Source: Pleurodeles waltl (lineage: Eukaryota > Chordata > Amphibia > Caudata > Salamandridae). From it: 64,000 nucleotides of DNA. A program made the translations under genes and the position numbers. Under the pieces are notes generated by a model. The model was not told where the DNA came from, did not search any database, and was given only the letters and a program-made list of their open reading frames with translations. Every line of letters begins with the position of its first letter. The stretch's first letter is position 1. The stretch lies in the NCBI RefSeq assembly GCF_031143425.1, contig NW_027150015.1, forward strand, positions 62,001 to 126,000. Direction: 5' to 3'. Positions 35,081-45,160 of this stretch are shown piece by piece.

Positions 35081-37694
35081 ATGGAGGTGATTCTTATCCA
35101 GCGTGCACTCAGACGCAGAGCCCAGCAGCAACAACAGCAGCTACAAAAACACCAGCAGGGACCCCAAAGGCAGCGCAGAAGGCAGGAGAGGATATTCCAC
35201 CCAAGAACCTCCCTTCAGGGCCTCAGGGAACACAACAACATACAGAGGTACCGGTTAAACTGGCAGGCCCATACAGCAGCTGCTGAGAAACATTGAAAAG
35301 CAGTTGGCCCCCACTTTGGTGACACCCCACACCATACCAACAGAAACAAAGCTGCTTGCCGTACTTCACATGCTGGCAAGTGGCTCATTTCAAACAACTG
35401 GTGCCCTGGTTGGCGGAATATCACAACCATCATTCTCCGCATTTCTGCCCAAAGTACTGGGTGCCATCAATCACCTGACACCCCACCACATCTGCTTCCC
35501 TAACACACTGCAGAAGCAGCAGGAAACTAAACAGGGGTTCTACGCAATCAGTGGCTAACCACACGTCCTTGGTGCAATCGACTGCACACATGTACGCCTT
35601 GCGCCACCTGCTGCAACTGAACACCTTTACCGCAACAGGAAGCACACACATTCAATCAACGTGCAGGCCATAGTCGATCACCAGGGATTGATCACCAACA
35701 TAGTGGCTAAATATCCTGGGAGTGTCCATGACTCATTCATCTTCCGTCACTGCACCATCAACCAACACTTCCAGGATGGACGGTATGGCAATGGACTACT
35801 TGTTGGTAAGTACTAAAACCTACTAATATACACACTGCACAGCAACCCTCTAGGACACACAACACATACACCACAACAGCAACATCTAGACAGGAACACA
35901 CTGAGGTCCTGACATCACTAGCCATGTTTCTTAAGTCACCATTGAACCTGTCACACATCGGAATTTACTGTACAGACTAATGTGAAGACATTAATGAGTG
36001 TGGTAGCCGAAATGTCACCTTGCAAATTGTAAGTGTCCCAATGACCTTTACATTAATACACTGCCTAATTCTAAAGGTATGGGATGTCCAGGGTACTTTC
36101 ATATGAACGTGCTAACAACACTTATAAATGAAACTCTACCTTGAACTATCTACTCACCCCAAGTGAAGACACAGGACACCTGTATCACAAGTCACAATGC
36201 TAGGGAGGGCACACTGTACTGAAAATCCCAAAACATACTGATGACAAACTGTTAGCAGACAAACACGTGCTCAGCCAAGGAAACAACACAATGCAGATGG
36301 AATAGCCTACAAGTATAGGATGTCACATTAGTACACTAAGGGGCATATTTATACTCTGTTTGCGCCGGAATTGCGTCGTTTTTTTTAACGCAATTCCGAC
36401 GCAAAACTAACTCCATATTTATACTTTGGCGTTAGACGCGTCTAGCGCCAAAGTCCATGGAGTTTGGGTCATTTTTTAGCGTGGACACCTACTTTGCGTT
36501 AATGGTATGCAAGGTAGGCGTTCCCGTCGAAAAAATTTACTCCGAGGCATGTGCGCCGTATTTACACTCCCGGGCAAAATTCACGCCAGGGAGTGGGCAG
36601 GTCAAAAAAAATGACGTACGGCCGCTTTTGCGACGTTTTTTAGCGCCTAGCCAAGGCAGGCGTTAAGGGACCTGTGGGCTCGGAAGGAGCCCAGAGGTGC
36701 CCTCCCATGCCCTCAGGGACACCCCCTGTCACCCTTGCCCACCCCAGGAGGACACCCAAGGCTGGAGGGACCCATCCCAGGGACATTAAGGTAAGTTCCG
36801 GTAAGTATTTTTTTTTTTTTTTTTGTGGCATAGGGGGGCCTAATTTGTGCCCCCCTACATGCCACTATGCCCAATGACCATGCCCAGGGGACATATGTCC
36901 CCTGGGCATGGCCATTGGGCAAGGGGGCATGACTCCTGTCTTTGCTAAGACAGGAGTCATTTCTATGGGGGTTGGGAGTCAAAAAAAATGGCGCAAATCG
37001 GGTTGAGGCGAAAAATTTGCCTCAGCCTGACTTGCCCCATTTTTTGACGCCCAAGCTCCATATCCCCGTACGCCGGCGCTGCCTGGTGTACGTCGTTTTT
37101 TTCCACGCACACCAGGCACACCGGCGCTAATTTTTTTGACGCAAAACTGCGTTAGCGCAGTTTTGCGTCAAAAAGTATAAATAAGTATAAAAAAGTATAA
37201 ATATGGCCCTAAATAGTCACAGACAACACAAGACAACTACTGCTATTGGAGGTCTTTTCAATAGTGCAAGCTACATCAACATGATCCCATTCTTTTTCTC
37301 TTTCAGCTGATCAGGGGTATGGCATCCAGCCATGGCTAATGACACCATTTGGCAACCCGAGTACGCTGCAGAGTGGGCATACAACGACGCCCATAAGAGG
37401 ACACGCAGCATTGTCGAGCGGACCTTCGGCATCCTCAAGTCAAGGTTCTGCTGCCTCAACATCACTGGTGGTAGCCTACTATATTCCCCCGAGATGGTCT
37501 GTAGGATCATCCTCGCATGTGCAATATTGCACAACATTTGTGTCAAAAGGAACATTCCCCTCCTCGAACCAGACCCATACATGCCTGAAGACGAGGAAGA
37601 GGAGGATGCTGGCCTGCAACAGGAGGGGGAACAACCAACCACGGCTGCTGGAGTGGTGCATAGGCGCCAACACATTGTGAACAATTTCTTTTAA
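35081..37694 (+). pseudogene. HARBI1-like transposase, copy 1 (two exons, broken)
   Basis: A PIF/Harbinger DDE transposase, which would cut and join the element's ends together with a Myb-like partner. Exon 1 is 35081-35806 with donor ggtaagtac. The intron is 35807-37306 and contains MITE M4. The acceptor is tctttttctctttcag, and exon 2 runs 37307-37694. The N-terminus is Gln/Arg-rich. Kept features are the first catalytic Asp (GAIDCTH, codon 35580-35582), the second Asp (GSVHDSF) and the Glu (VERTFG). Damage: a 1-nt insertion near 35268 (cccata where copy 2 has ccatt), an in-frame TAA at 35556-35558, and a net 2-nt loss near 37360 at the start of exon 2. The C-terminal acidic tail (EDEEEEDAG) and end frame look original here, unlike copy 2. 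Confidence 0.9.
36340..37209 (+). mobile_element. Harbinger-type MITE (M4) inside the transposase intron
   Basis: 870 bp from GGGGCATATTTATACTC to ATAAATATGGCCC. TAA flanks both sides (36337-36339 and 37210-37212). Copy 2 shows the empty site as gtacacaaaatagtcac near 53788. The tail of the element repeats agtataaat three times (37174-37204). The tandem donor motif reads gtaagttccggtaagta (36791-36807). Confidence 0.92.
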
Positions 37695-37729
37695 ATATAA
37701 TCACCATCACCACTTTATGAACTATTGTA

Positions 37730-37735
37730 AATAAA
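37730..37735 (+). terminator. Poly(A) signal of transposase copy 1
   Basis: AATAAA, 36 bp after the stop codon. The equivalent AATAAA lies at 54311-54316 in copy 2, 50 bp after its stop. Confidence 0.6.
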
Positions 37736-38217
37736 CACTGATAAGAAAAACCACATCATGGTCTGGCTATTCATTTCTGCACACCTTTAGCTCTAAATAT
37801 CAGAAGAAGAATGTTGTCTCATGGAGCATTAATGATATAACAATCAGGACACAGAAAAATACACTACAAATGTAATGCCTATCATACAACGGTCACATAC
37901 ACACACAATGTAAAAGACCGACATCCTGTACAGTTCACCTTTGAAGGTCAATAGCTGAGGACCACACCTATTACACACATACATGTAGGAAACATGGTTC
38001 ATTGTAGCAGATGGCACACAACTAACACACCATCACTCAACTAGGGAAAAACAGGCCTCATACATCAGGCAGTTGACATGCTTTTGCTTGAGGAACAGGA
38101 ATGTATTACCAGACTCTTGGCAGCAGTAATTCCAACTACTTACAATTTTCGCAATGACTATCTGTCACTAGAGTTACACATAAGCAGAACATACACAGCA
38201 CAAGTGCCACACATATG
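37736..38217 (+). other. Harbinger copy 1, 3' non-coding part before the LTR element
   Basis: AT-rich sequence without long open frames. The first 100 bp match copy 2 downstream of its AATAAA (accacatcatgg, ctattcatttctg). Beyond about 37860 no counterpart is visible in copy 2, which seems to lack this stretch. Confidence 0.6.
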
Positions 38218-38222
38218 ACAAG

Positions 38223-41216
38223 TGTAGGAGGCTGGACTGGCTTGTAGTGAGTACCAAGGGGTACTTGCACCTTGCAGCAGGCCCAGTTATCCCTTATTAG
38301 TGTATAGGGTGTCTAGCAGCTTAGGCTGATAGATAATGGTAGCTTAGCAGAGCAGCTTAGGCTGAACTAGGAGACGTGTGAAGCTACTACAGTACCACTT
38401 AGTGTCATATGCACAATATCATAAGAAAACACAATACACAGTTATACTAAAAATAAAGGTACTTTATTTTTATGACAATATGCCAAAGTATCTTAGAGTG
38501 TACCCTCAGTGAGAGGATAGGAAATATACACAAGATATATGTACACAATACCAAAAATATGCAGTATAGTCTTAGAAAACAGTGCAAACAATGTATAGTT
38601 ACAATAGGATGCAATGGGGACAAATAGGGATAGGGGCAACACAAACCATATACTCCAAAAGTGGAATGCGAACCACGAATGGACCCCAAACCTATGTGAC
38701 CTTGTAGAGGGTCGCTGGGACTATTAGAAAATAGTGAGAGTTAGAAAATTAGCCCTCCCCAAGACCCTGAAAAGTGAGTGCAAAGTGCACTAAAGTTCCC
38801 CTAAGGACAAAGAAGTCGTGTTAGAGGAATAATGCAGGAAAGACACAAACCAACAATGCAACAACACTGGATTTCCAATCTGGGGTACCTGTGGAACAAG
38901 GGGAGCAAGTCCAAAAGTCACAAGCAAGTCAGAGATGGGCAGATGCCCAGGAAATGCCAGCTGCGGGTGCAAAGAAGCTTCTACTGGACAGAAGAAGCTG
39001 CGGTTTCTGCAGGAACGCAAAGGGCTAGAGACTTCCCCTTTAGAGGACGGATCCTACTTGCCTTGTAGAGTCGTGCAGAAGTGTTTTCCCGCCGAAAGAA
39101 CGCCAACAAGCCTTGCTAGCTGCAAATCATGTGGTTAGCGTTTTTGGATGCTGCTGTGGCCCAGGAGGGACCAGGAGGTCGCAAATTGGACCAGGGGGTA
39201 GAGGGGACTTCGATCAAGACAAGGAGCCCTCTTAGCAGCAGGTAGCTCCCGGAGAAGTGCCAGAAACAGACACTACGAGGATGCGTGAAACAGTGCTCAC
39301 CCGAAGTCGCACAAAGAAGTCCCACGTCGCCGGAGAACAACTTAGGAGGTCGTGCAATGCAGGTTAGAGTGCCGTGGACCCAGGCTGGACAGTGCACAAA
39401 GGATTTCTGCCGGAAGTGCACGGAGGCCGGAGTAGCTGCAAAAGTTACGGTTCCCAGCAATGCAGTCTAGCGAGGTGAGGCAAGGACTTACCTCCACCAA
39501 ACTTGGACTGAAGAGTCACTGGACTGTGGAAGTCACTTGGACAGAGTTGCTGGATTCGAGGGACCTCGCTCGTCGTGCTGAGAGGAGACCCAAGGGACCG
39601 GTAATGCAGCTTTTTGGTGCCTGCGGTTGCAGAGGGAAGATTCCGTCGACCCACGGGAGATTTCTTCGGAGCTTCTAGTGCAGAGAGGAGGCAGACTACC
39701 CCCACAGCATGCACCACCAGGAAAACAGTCGAGAAGGCGGCAGGATCAGCGTTACAGAGTTGCAGTAGTCGTCTTTGCTACTTTGTTGCAGTGTTGCAGG
39801 CTTCCAGCGTGGTCAGCAGTCGATTCCTTGGCAGAAGGTGAAGAGAGAGATGCAGAGGAACTCGGATGAGCTCTTGCATTCGTTATCTAAAGTTTCCCCA
39901 GAGACAGAGACCCTAAATAGCCAGAAAAGAGGGTTTGGCTACTTAGGAGAGAGGATAGGCTACTAACACCTGAAGGAGCCTATCAGAAGGAGTCTCTGAC
40001 GTCACCTGGTGGCACTGCCCACTCAGAGCAGTCCAGTGTGCCAGCAGCACCTCTGTTTCCAAGATGGCAGAGGTCTGGAGCACACTGGAGGAGCTCTGGA
40101 CACCTCCCAGGGGAGGTGCAGGTCAGGGGAGTGGTCACTCCCCTTTCCTTTGTCCAGTTTCTCGCCAGAGCAGGGCTAAGGGGTCCCCTGAACCGGTGTA
40201 GACTGGCTTATGCAGAATTGGGCACATCTGTGTTCAACAAAGCATTTCCAGAGGCTGGGGGAGGCTACCCCTCCCCTGCCTTCACACCATTTTCCAAAGG
40301 GAGAGGGTGTAACACCCTCTCTCAGAGGAAGTCCTTTGTTCTGCCATCCTGGGCCAGGCCTGGCTGGACCCCAGGAGGGCAGATGCCTGTCTGAGGGGTT
40401 GGCAGCAGCAGCAGCTGCAGTGAAACCCCAGGAAGGGCAGTTTGGCAGTACCAGGGTCTGTGCTACAGACCACTGGGATCATGGGATTGTGCCAACTATG
40501 CCAGGATGACATAGAGGGGCAATTCCATGATCATAGACATGTTACATGGCCATATTCGGAGTTACCATTGTGAAGCTACATATAGGTAGTGACCTATATG
40601 TAGTGCACGCGTGTAATGGTGTCCCCGCACTCACAAAGTCCGGGGAATTGGCCCTGAACAATGTGGGTGCACCTTGGCTAGTGCCAGGGTGCCCTCACAC
40701 TAAGTAACTTTTCACCTAACCTTTACCAGGTAAAGGTTAGACATATAGGTGACTTATAAGTTACTTAAGTGCAGTGTAAAATGGCTGTGAAATAACGTGG
40801 ACGTTATTTCACTCAGGCTGCAGTGGCAGGCCTGTGTAAGAATTGTCAGAGCTCCCTATGGGTGGCAAAAGAAATGCTGCAGCCCATAGGGATCTCCTGG
40901 AACCCCAATACCCTGGGTACCTCAGTACCATATACTAGGGAATTATAAGGGTGTTCCAGTAAGCCAATGTAAATTGGTAAAATTGGTCACTAGCCTGTTA
41001 GTGACAATTTGAAAGAAATGAGAGAGCATAACCACTAAGGTTCTGATTAGCAGAGCCTCAGTGAGACAGTTAGTCACTACACAGGTAGCACATTCAGGCA
41101 CACTTATGAGCACTGGGGCCCTGGTGAACAGGGTCCCAGTGACACATACAACTAAAACAACATATATACAGTGAAAAATGGGGGTAACATGCCAGGCAAG
41201 ATGGTACTTTCCTACA
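38223..41216 (-). repeat. 3' LTR of the Gmr1-like element
   Basis: 2994 bp, TGTAGGAAAGTACC to CCTCCTACA on the element strand. The outer side abuts ACAAG. It is unusually long for a gypsy LTR. A minus-strand AATAAA lies at 38463-38468. It contains a cluster of three inverted repeats (40576-40810), shared with the other LTR. Open frames seen on either strand are not supported by any recognisable domain. Confidence 0.92.
40576..40810 (-). other. Hairpin cluster inside the LTR (3' copy)
   Basis: Three inverted repeats in succession. 40576-40603 has 12-bp arms ctacatataggt/acctatatgtag. 40701-40767 is built of taagtaact/agttactta outside and ctaacctttacc/ggtaaaggttag inside. 40789-40810 has arms gaaataacgt/acgttatttc. 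All are preserved in the 5' LTR from 48872 onward. The role is unknown; a structured RNA leader or a packaging or termination signal is possible. Confidence 0.7.
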
Positions 41217-41240
41217 CAACCCCCCCCCCCAAACGAAGGA
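41217..41240 (-). other. Polypurine tract next to the 3' LTR
   Basis: On the element strand a purine-rich stretch ending in eleven G (41220-41230) lies 3 bp from the LTR start. This is where plus-strand DNA priming occurs in LTR retrotransposons. No clear tRNA primer site was identified at the other end. Confidence 0.65.
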
Positions 41241-41248
41241 CAATAAGA

Positions 41249-41758
41249 CTAGCCATGACCTGATGAGTCTTCATTGTCTAAGTGGAAATATCTGGAGAGT
41301 CCATCTGCATTGGAGTGGCTACTCTCAGGTCTATGTTCCACTGTATAGTCCATTCCCTGTAGGGATATGGACCACCTCAACAATTTAGGATTTTCACCTT
41401 TCATTTGTTTTAGCCAAAGTAGAGGTTTGTGGTCTGTCTGAACAATGAAGTGAGTGCCAAACAGGTATGGCCTCAACTTCTTCAGTGCCCAGACCACAGC
41501 AAAGGCCTCCCTCTCAATGGCAGACCAACGCTTTTCTCTAGGGGTCAACCTCCTACTAATAAAAGCAACAGGTTGATCCTGGCCCTCAGAATTAAGTTGT
41601 GATAGGACTGCCCCTACTCCTAATTCAGATGCATCAGTTTGGACATAGAATTTTTTAGAGTAACAAGGGCTTTTCAGGACAGGTGCAGAGCACATGGCCT
41701 GCTTCAGCTCCTCAAAAGCTTTCTGACAGTTTGCTGTCCATAATACCTTTTTAGGCAT
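41249..41758 (-). CDS. RNase H domain of pol (fragment)
   Basis: A Ty3/gypsy-type RNase H fused behind RT. The N-terminal connection reads KAFEELKQAMCSAPVL. The first catalytic Asp is in VQTDASELGVGAVLSQ, the Glu in AIEREAFAVVWALKK, and the later Asp in FIVQTDHKPLLWL. The end is NADGLSRYFHLDNEDSSGHG, followed by the stop at 41249. It is in the same frame as RT but cut off by TAG at 41801-41803, so it would not be made as part of pol without readthrough. RNase H being last, with no integrase behind it, agrees with the Gmr1-type order. The next feature downstream is the polypurine tract, only 8 bp away. Confidence 0.9.
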   Translation of the reverse strand: MPKKVLWTANCQKAFEELKQAMCSAPVLKSPCYSKKFYVQTDASELGVGAVLSQLNSEGQDQPVAFISRRLTPREKRWSAIEREAFAVVWALKKLRPYLFGTHFIVQTDHKPLLWLKQMKGENPKLLRWSISLQGMDYTVEHRPESSHSNADGLSRYFHLDNEDSSGHG

Positions 41759-41800
41759 TTTCTTGGATGTGAGGTCATTAAGAGGGGCTGCAATGGAGCC

Positions 41801-42892
41801 CTAGTTCTTATTGAACCTCCTGTAATACCCAGTGAGGCCTAGGAAGGCTCTCACCTGAGTCTGAGTAGTAGGGGGAACCCAATCAATAATTGTTTGGATT
41901 TTCCCCTGAAGTGGTGCAATCTGTTCCCCACCAACAAGGTGTCCCAGATAAACCACCTTACCCTGCCCTATCTGACACTTTGAAGCCTTGATAGTGAGGC
42001 CTGCCTTTTGCAGGGCCTCCAAAACGTTCCATAGGTGGACCAGGTGATCATCCCAGCTGGAGCTAAAGACAGCTATATCGTCCAAATATGCTGGACTGAA
42101 AGCCTCCAGCCCTTGCAGGACTGTGTTCACCAACCTTTGAAAAGTGGCAGGTGCATTTTTCAAACCAAAAGGCATTACAGTAAACTGGTAATGGCCTCCA
42201 ATGGTTGAAAATGCAGTTTTAGGTTTAGCATCTTCTGACAATTTGATCTGCCAATACCCTGCAGTCAAATCAAAAGTGCTTAGATACTTGGCAGATGCCA
42301 GTGTATCTATGAGCTCATCTGCCCTGTGTATATGGTGAGCATCAGTTTTGGTTACCAAGTTGAGACCTCTATAGTCTACACAAAACCGCATTTCCTTCTT
42401 TCCATCTTTGGAATGGGGTTTTGGTACAAGTACCACAGGAGAAGCCCATGGACTTTCAGAGTGCTCAACCACTCCTAGTTCTAACATTTTCTGCACCTCT
42501 TGCTTTATGCAGTCCCTGACATGGCCAGGCTGCCTATAGATCTTACTTTTGACAGGTAAACTGTCTCCAGTATCTATAGTGTGCTCACACCAAGAAGTGG
42601 TACCTGGCACAGTAGAGAAGAGTTCAGAGAATTGATCTAGGAGATTTATGCAATGGTCTTTCTGCTCAGCAGTAAGACAATCAGCCAAAACTACACCTTC
42701 CACAAGAGCATCTTGTTCTGTGGAAGAGAAGAGATCAGGTAGAGGATCACTGTCTTCTTCCTGTCCCTCATCAGTTGCCATGAGCAGGGTGAGATCAGCC
42801 CTGTCATAGTACGGTTTCAGGCGGTTTACATGGAGTACCCTAAGGGGACTCCTTGCAGTGCCTAAGTCAACTAAATAGGTGACTTCACCCAA
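41801..42892 (-). CDS. Integrase C-terminus and reverse transcriptase of pol (fragment)
   Basis: The first 30 residues (VTYLVDLGTARSPLRVLH, then VNRLKPYY) are the end of the integrase GPY/F-type module. After a 70-residue linker comes RT: SPWASPVVLVPKP near residue 150, RFCVDYRGLN, motif A STFDLTAGYWQIKL (Asp208), VMPFGLKNAPATFQ, motif C YLDD (269-272), then YLGHLV and RAFLGLTGYYRRF. This open frame physically joins integrase to RT in that order. Upstream the frame is broken in the integrase C-terminus near 42890, because the preceding frame ends KSPI at 42871. Downstream it ends at TAG 41801-41803, with RNase H continuing in the same frame. RT would copy the element RNA into DNA; this copy cannot make the full polyprotein. 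Confidence 0.93.
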   Translation of the reverse strand: MGEVTYLVDLGTARSPLRVLHVNRLKPYYDRADLTLLMATDEGQEEDSDPLPDLFSSTEQDALVEGVVLADCLTAEQKDHCINLLDQFSELFSTVPGTTSWCEHTIDTGDSLPVKSKIYRQPGHVRDCIKQEVQKMLELGVVEHSESPWASPVVLVPKPHSKDGKKEMRFCVDYRGLNLVTKTDAHHIHRADELIDTLASAKYLSTFDLTAGYWQIKLSEDAKPKTAFSTIGGHYQFTVMPFGLKNAPATFQRLVNTVLQGLEAFSPAYLDDIAVFSSSWDDHLVHLWNVLEALQKAGLTIKASKCQIGQGKVVYLGHLVGGEQIAPLQGKIQTIIDWVPPTTQTQVRAFLGLTGYYRRFNKN

Positions 42893-43782
42893 TTCTCAAC
42901 AATTGTGTGTGGCCCACTCCATTTATCTTGGAGTGCTCTTGGGGCCACAGGCTCCAAGACCCACACTTTCTGCCCTGGTTGGTACTGAACCAAAACAGCC
43001 TTCTGATCATGCCATTGCTTCTGGAGCTCTTGGCTGGCCTGAAGGTTTTTGCTGGCCTTTTTCATGTACTCAGCCATCCTTGATCTGAGGCCAAGTACAT
43101 AATCCACAATATCCTGCTTAGGAGCTTTTAAAGGTTGTTCCCAACCCTCCTTTACAAGTGTGAGTGGACCCCTAACAGGGTGTCCAAAAAGAAGTTCAAA
43201 GGGGCTGAAGCCCACTCCTTTCTGGGGTACCTCCCTGTAGGCAAAAAGGAGGCATGGTAGAAGGATATCCCATCTCCTGCAGAGTTTTTCAGGGAGACCC
43301 ATAATCATGCCTTTGAGAGTTTTATTAAATCTCTCCACCAGTCCATTTGTTTGTGGATGATAGGGTGTTGTGAACTTGTACGTTACACCACACTCCTTCC
43401 ACATGGCCTTTAAGTATGCAGACATGAAATTGCTTCCCCTGTCTGATACCACTTCCTTTGGGAAGCCCACCCTGGAAAATATTCCCAGGAGGGCCTTTGC
43501 CACTGCAGGTGCTGTAGTGGTCCTTAAAGGAATAGCTTCAGGGTATTTTGTGGCATGGTCCACTACCACCAAGATTAATCTATTGCCTGAAGCAGTAAGA
43601 GGGTCAAGGGGGCCGACTATGTCAACCCCTACCCTTTCAAAGGGAACCCCCAACCACAGGCAGTGGAATAAGGGGTGCCTTTGGGGTGCCACCTGTCTTG
43701 CCACTGACTTGACAGGTTTCACAGGACTTACAAAATTCCTTTGTGTCCTCAGACATTCTAGGCCAATGAAACAGGGGAACAA
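42871..43782 (-). CDS. Integrase catalytic core of pol (fragment)
   Basis: An rve-type DDE integrase. The first Asp lies in GVDIVGPLD, the second in VVSDRGSNFMSAY, and the Glu in HPQTNGLVERFNKTLKG; spacing between the last two is the usual 35 or so residues. It is followed by FAYREVPQKGVGFSPFELLFG and the start of the C-terminal module (VWVLEPVAPRALQDKWSGPH). The first 40 residues of this frame are out-of-phase translation: the true upstream sequence (HHCC zinc domain) is in another frame and the switch occurs near 43650. A second switch near 42890 hands over to the RT frame. The integrase would insert the DNA copy; its position before RT is the notable point. Confidence 0.92.
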   Translation of the reverse strand: MFPCFIGLECLRTQRNFVSPVKPVKSVARQVAPQRHPLFHCLWLGVPFERVGVDIVGPLDPLTASGNRLILVVVDHATKYPEAIPLRTTTAPAVAKALLGIFSRVGFPKEVVSDRGSNFMSAYLKAMWKECGVTYKFTTPYHPQTNGLVERFNKTLKGMIMGLPEKLCRRWDILLPCLLFAYREVPQKGVGFSPFELLFGHPVRGPLTLVKEGWEQPLKAPKQDIVDYVLGLRSRMAEYMKKASKNLQASQELQKQWHDQKAVLVQYQPGQKVWVLEPVAPRALQDKWSGPHTIVENWVKSPI

Positions 43783-44677
43783 GCCTGTCCCAAGTTTTCA
43801 TTTGTCCAAGATGCCCAGCTAGGGGAATGTTGTGTGCTAGAGTTAGGAGGAACTTTCTTTTCTCCTGGGGAATCACTAATCTGGCAGCTCCAGGTTTTGG
43901 ATCCCTATGCTCAGTGTACAAGAGGTTGTCCTCCCAGTAAACTCTGTGAGAGTCACTGACATCCCCATTAGCCTGTTTGACAGCTTGCTGTCTGAGACCC
44001 TCTAATGTGGGACAGGTTTGCTGTGCCACACTCAGCTCCTCTCTGGCAGGCCCCCCTTCACCCAGAAGCTCAGCAGTGTCTGCTTCAAGCTCCTCTGGTG
44101 TAGGTTCTGCACAGGGAGGGAATTCTTCTTCCTCAGAAGTAGAATCCACTGTAGAGGGAGGGATAGTAGGAAGTGGTTTGCTTCTACTAGCCCTAGCTTT
44201 AGGGAGCACTTGGTCCATTGTTCCAGGATCCAAGCTTCCCTGTCCTTTTTGCTTTTTGGCCTGAGCCCTTGTCAAAGCAAAAATATGCCCTGGGATGCCC
44301 AGCATTGCTGCATGGGCCTCCAACTCCACATCTGACCAAGCTGATGTCTCCAAATCATTTCCTAGTAGACAGTCTACAGGTAAATCTGTGGCTACCACAA
44401 CTTTCTTTGGACCAGTAACCCCTCCCCAGTTGAGATTAACAACAGCCATGGGGTGGCTAAGTGTGTTGTTGTGAGCATCGGTTACTTGGTACTGGTGACC
44501 AAGTAGGTGTTGTTCAGGGTGGACCAGTTTCTCTATGACCATAGTCACACTGGCACCAGTGTCCCTGTAGGCCTGAACCTCAACACCATTTATTAGGGGT
44601 AGCTGCTTGTACTTATCCATATTAAGGGGACAAGCAACTAAGGTGGCTAAATCAATAGCCCCCTCAGAGACTAACAC
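43637..44677 (-). CDS. Protease and integrase zinc domain of pol (fragment)
   Basis: The aspartic protease active site AYRDTGASVTMV lies near residue 38 and the partner stretch VDCLLGNDLE near residue 104. A low-complexity Glu/Pro/Ser linker follows (STSEEEEFPPCAEPTPEE). The N-terminal HHCC zinc domain of integrase comes next: LYTEHRDPKPG, then LAHNIPLAGHLGQMKTWD and CKSCETCQVSGKTG. The frame is shared with the upstream nucleocapsid segment, so gag and pol probably formed one reading frame. It ends out of phase after a frameshift near 43650. This protease-linker-integrase run with no RT in between is direct evidence of the Gmr1-type order. Confidence 0.92.
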   Translation of the reverse strand: MLVSEGAIDLATLVACPLNMDKYKQLPLINGVEVQAYRDTGASVTMVIEKLVHPEQHLLGHQYQVTDAHNNTLSHPMAVVNLNWGGVTGPKKVVVATDLPVDCLLGNDLETSAWSDVELEAHAAMLGIPGHIFALTRAQAKKQKGQGSLDPGTMDQVLPKARASRSKPLPTIPPSTVDSTSEEEEFPPCAEPTPEELEADTAELLGEGGPAREELSVAQQTCPTLEGLRQQAVKQANGDVSDSHRVYWEDNLLYTEHRDPKPGAARLVIPQEKRKFLLTLAHNIPLAGHLGQMKTWDRLVPLFHWPRMSEDTKEFCKSCETCQVSGKTGGTPKAPLIPLPVVGGSL

Positions 44678-44699
44678 AGCCTCTGTGGCCTCTCTAACA

Positions 44700-45160
44700 A
44701 GGCCAACCCCAACTAAGTTACCAATAGTGAGCCCAGCTACTCCCTTCGATTGGCTATTAGTAGGTTTGCTCCCACCACCACTGCTATTAGTAGGGACACT
44801 AGGGGTAGCAGTAGGGGTTGTAGTGGTAGGAGCATTGGTGCTTTTCTTTGGACAACTGGGATCTGTTGTCCAATGGCCTTTTATTTTACATAAATAGCAC
44901 TATGGTTTCTTTTCCTTGTTCTGATTAAAAGAGGATTTGGGCCCACCACCCCCACCAGAGTGTTTTTGTGGGCCTGATGAAGACTCATTTTTAGATTTGT
45001 CCCCACCCTTGTCAGAAGACTTACCATCCTTCTTTTTGTTGCCATCTTTGTCACCCCCTGTATGAACTTTTCTGTTCACCCTTGTTCTGACCCATTTGTC
45101 TGCCTTCTTTCCCAATTCTTGGGGAGAGGTCAGATCAGAGTCCACCAAGTACTGGTGCAA
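44700..45160 (-). pseudogene. Gag C-terminus / nucleocapsid (zinc knuckle), broken
   Basis: A Lys/Gly/Ser-rich basic tract (44900-45160) with repeated GDKDGNKKKDG-like stretches, then TAG at 44900-44902. Read past that stop it gives CYLCKIKGHW and a later Cys, a CCHC-like knuckle with irregular last spacing (six rather than four residues before the final Cys). A Thr/Pro/Ser-rich link to the protease frame follows. The knuckle would bind the element RNA. The upstream gag frame meets this one through a frameshift near 45160. Confidence 0.8.

Noticed and set aside
39116..40512. Several overlapping open frames on both strands inside the LTRs
   Set aside because: They lie in LTR sequence, overlap each other in many frames and have no recognisable domain; both LTRs carry the same shadows.
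41260..41267. ctgatgag, the conserved core of hammerhead ribozymes
   Set aside because: No matching GAAA core or flanking stems; it lies in the RNase H C-terminal coding sequence.
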